From positions 1-7,688 of the forward strand of contig JADLEN010000032.1 of NCBI GenBank assembly GCA_020846105.1: 7,688 nt of DNA, in the 5' to 3' direction. Source of the DNA: Chitinophagaceae bacterium. Lineage in GTDB: Bacteria > Bacteroidota > Bacteroidia > Chitinophagales > Chitinophagaceae. Positions 6,432 to 7,688 of this stretch are shown piece after piece (the stretch's first letter is position 1; each line of letters opens with the position of its first letter). The notes under the pieces were generated by a model that was given only the letters and a program-made list of their open reading frames with translations, did not search any database and was not told where the DNA came from. Made by a program: the position numbers and the translations under genes.

Positions 6432-7124
6432 ATGTCTAGTAGCAAAGCAAAAGTATTATTGGTAGAAGACGATGCTTCTATCGCTTTTATTGTCAAAGAC
6501 CACTTGGAAGAATGTGGCTATGAGGTAATATACTGTGTGGACGGCGAGACTGGCTGGCAACAATTCATGCGTCACAGTTTCGACATCTGCTTGCTAGATG
6601 TGATGTTGCCCAAAAAAGACGGACTAACACTTGCTGCACAAATTCGCAAAAAGAATGACACTGTACCCATATTAATGCTTACAGCTGTAGGCACTGATGA
6701 GTCTAAAATTGCGGGTTTTGAGAAGGGGATAGATGATTACATTACTAAGCCTTTCAACATTAAAGAGCTACTCTTTCGGATGGAGGTGTTTTTGAAAAGA
6801 ACGCAAAAAAAACAGGAAGAACTTTCCGAACCCGTAACTATAGGTTCGGTAGCATTTGACTTTAAAAACCTGCTTTTGAAAACGCCAACAGAATCTATAC
6901 AACTCACACAAAGAGAAAGTGAGCTTTTCAAGTTTTTTTACCAAAATTGCAATAAGGTACTGAAGCGAGAAGACATACTATTAGAAATCTGGGGGAAAGA
7001 TGATTATTTTTTGGGCAGAAGTATGGATGTGTTTATCACCAAGCTTCGCAAATATATTAAGGGGCAAAGTGGCATTGAAATCCAAACCATTCATGGAGTA
7101 GGTTTCAAGATGATAACCGAATAA
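6432..7124 (+). CDS. OmpR/PhoB-family response regulator, RprY-like
   Basis: The 230-aa product is a DNA-binding response regulator. The receiver domain (about 7-122) has the acidic pair D13-D14 in VEDD, phospho-acceptor D56 in CLLDVMLPKKDG, switch residue T84 in LMLTA, and K106 in DYITKPF. A linker follows, then a winged-helix domain (about 134-228) with the expected LTQRESELFKFF start, an REDILLEIWG helix, the RSMDVFITKLRKYI recognition helix region and the HGVGFKM wing. All phosphorylation residues are intact. The segment DVMLPKKDGLTLA and the spacing resemble RprY of Bacteroides/Porphyromonas, a recollection rather than a search result. It is 22 bp downstream of the kinase and 17 bp upstream of an OmpA-like lipoprotein gene, so kinase, regulator and lipoprotein probably share a transcript. 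Confidence 0.96.
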   Translation: MSSSKAKVLLVEDDASIAFIVKDHLEECGYEVIYCVDGETGWQQFMRHSFDICLLDVMLPKKDGLTLAAQIRKKNDTVPILMLTAVGTDESKIAGFEKGIDDYITKPFNIKELLFRMEVFLKRTQKKQEELSEPVTIGSVAFDFKNLLLKTPTESIQLTQRESELFKFFYQNCNKVLKREDILLEIWGKDDYFLGRSMDVFITKLRKYIKGQSGIEIQTIHGVGFKMITE

Positions 7125-7141
7125 ATTTTACAAAATCGAGT

Positions 7142-7654
7142 ATGTTCAAAATCAAAAATTACGCTCTGTTATTCCTTGCTATTGGCACGCTACAAAGTAC
7201 CGTTTCTTGCCGTACGCCAAAGACCAAGAAGGCCTACATGAATAAGACTTACAAAAGGCTAAAAAGGAATTTGAAAGACGCACAAGTGTCGAAATTGCAA
7301 GACACTGTGAAAGTTTTGTTTCCGTCTAATCTAATGTTTGCAACAAATATGGCTGATATAAACGAAGAAATACTTCCAAAAATGCATCGATTTGCGAATG
7401 CACTAAACAGATTTTCGCGTACTGCAGTGCTCATCAATGGGCATTCTGACAATTCGGGTGCAGAAGAATACAACAATGAACTTTCTGACAAACGAGCAGC
7501 AAGTGCCAAAAACGCGCTTGTAACTTACAAGGTATTAGGTGCGCGTGTCAATACTTGGGGCATGGGTCAGCGACACCCTATTGCTAGCAATGAAACAGAA
7601 GCTGGCAGGGCTTTGAATAGAAGAGTAGAGTTTATCATCTTGTACAAAAAATAG
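7142..7654 (+). CDS. OmpA-domain lipoprotein (peptidoglycan-binding, Pal-like)
   Basis: The 170-aa product has a signal peptide ending in a lipobox-like TVSC, with predicted lipidation at C23; Thr at -3 makes this a less typical lipobox. Residues 24-51 form a strikingly basic linker (11 Lys/Arg, one acid). From about 55 to 168 it is a compact OmpA C-terminal domain: LFPSNLMFATN at its start, NGHSDNSG with D103, the LSDKRAASAKNAL helix with R118, then GMGQRHPIASN and the closing RALNRRVEF. D103 and R118 correspond to the Asp and Arg that bind diaminopimelate in OmpA-like domains. It would anchor the outer membrane to peptidoglycan. It follows the response regulator by 17 bp with no obvious terminator between them, suggesting it belongs to that operon. 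It is shorter than typical multi-domain OmpA proteins but complete for a Pal-type protein. Confidence 0.92.
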   Translation: MFKIKNYALLFLAIGTLQSTVSCRTPKTKKAYMNKTYKRLKRNLKDAQVSKLQDTVKVLFPSNLMFATNMADINEEILPKMHRFANALNRFSRTAVLINGHSDNSGAEEYNNELSDKRAASAKNALVTYKVLGARVNTWGMGQRHPIASNETEAGRALNRRVEFIILYKK

Positions 7655-7688
7655 CTGCTATTGAGCATATAATTCAATAAATAAAAAA

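Noticed and set aside
7122..7129. TAAATTTT as a separate promoter for the OmpA-like lipoprotein
   Set aside because: It is a one-mismatch match in very AT-rich DNA, overlaps the regulator stop codon, and has no -33 partner; the 17-bp spacing is better explained by operon transcription.
7659..7679. TATTGA/TCAATA inverted repeat after the OmpA-like gene as a terminator
   Set aside because: The stem is only six AT-rich pairs with a 9-base loop, and A-rich rather than T-rich sequence follows, so terminator activity is not supported.
1..7688. Mobile elements, CRISPR arrays, tRNA or rRNA genes
   Set aside because: No transposase or integrase motifs, no spaced direct repeats, and no cloverleaf or rRNA-like segments were seen on either strand.

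Overview
The window reads as an ordinary chromosomal stretch from a member of the Bacteroidota, probably a Chitinophagia/Sphingobacteriia-type lineage. The evidence is the protein families (an RprX/RprY-like two-component pair, a DUF3108 protein, an M3 oligoendopeptidase, a KpsF/KdsD isomerase), short AT-rich spacers without clear Shine-Dalgarno sequences, and one perfect plus several near matches to the Bacteroidota -7 promoter element TAnnTTTG. The lineage below phylum is inference.

Left block (1-3095, minus strand): three genes read right to left, kdsD (arabinose-5-phosphate isomerase for Kdo synthesis), then a cytoplasmic M3 oligoendopeptidase, then radA, which runs off the left edge. Spacing is tight: 23 bp between the first two, and a 1-base stop/start overlap between the last two. 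They look like one transcript.

Middle block (3096-4542): a divergent intergenic region leads to a 66-aa lipoprotein on the plus strand. Facing it on the minus strand are an overlooked 37-aa single-span membrane protein (3417-3530) and, upstream of that, a secreted DUF3108 protein. A long hairpin spans the DUF3108 stop codon.

Right block (4543-7654, plus strand): ruvC, a sensor histidine kinase, an OmpR-type response regulator and an OmpA-domain lipoprotein lie head to tail with gaps of 4, 22 and 17 bp. They are probably co-transcribed, at least from the kinase onward. The likely ruvC start is a TTG codon just downstream of a perfect -7 promoter element. The kinase and regulator should form one phosphorelay. 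The OmpA-like lipoprotein would tether the outer membrane to peptidoglycan and is a plausible target of, or partner to, that envelope-sensing pair.

I found no mobile element, CRISPR array, tRNA or rRNA, and no clearly new multi-gene system. The points most worth a second look are the 37-aa membrane peptide, the stop-codon hairpin, the ruvC start and promoter, and the unassigned sensor domain of the kinase beside the OmpA-like lipoprotein.
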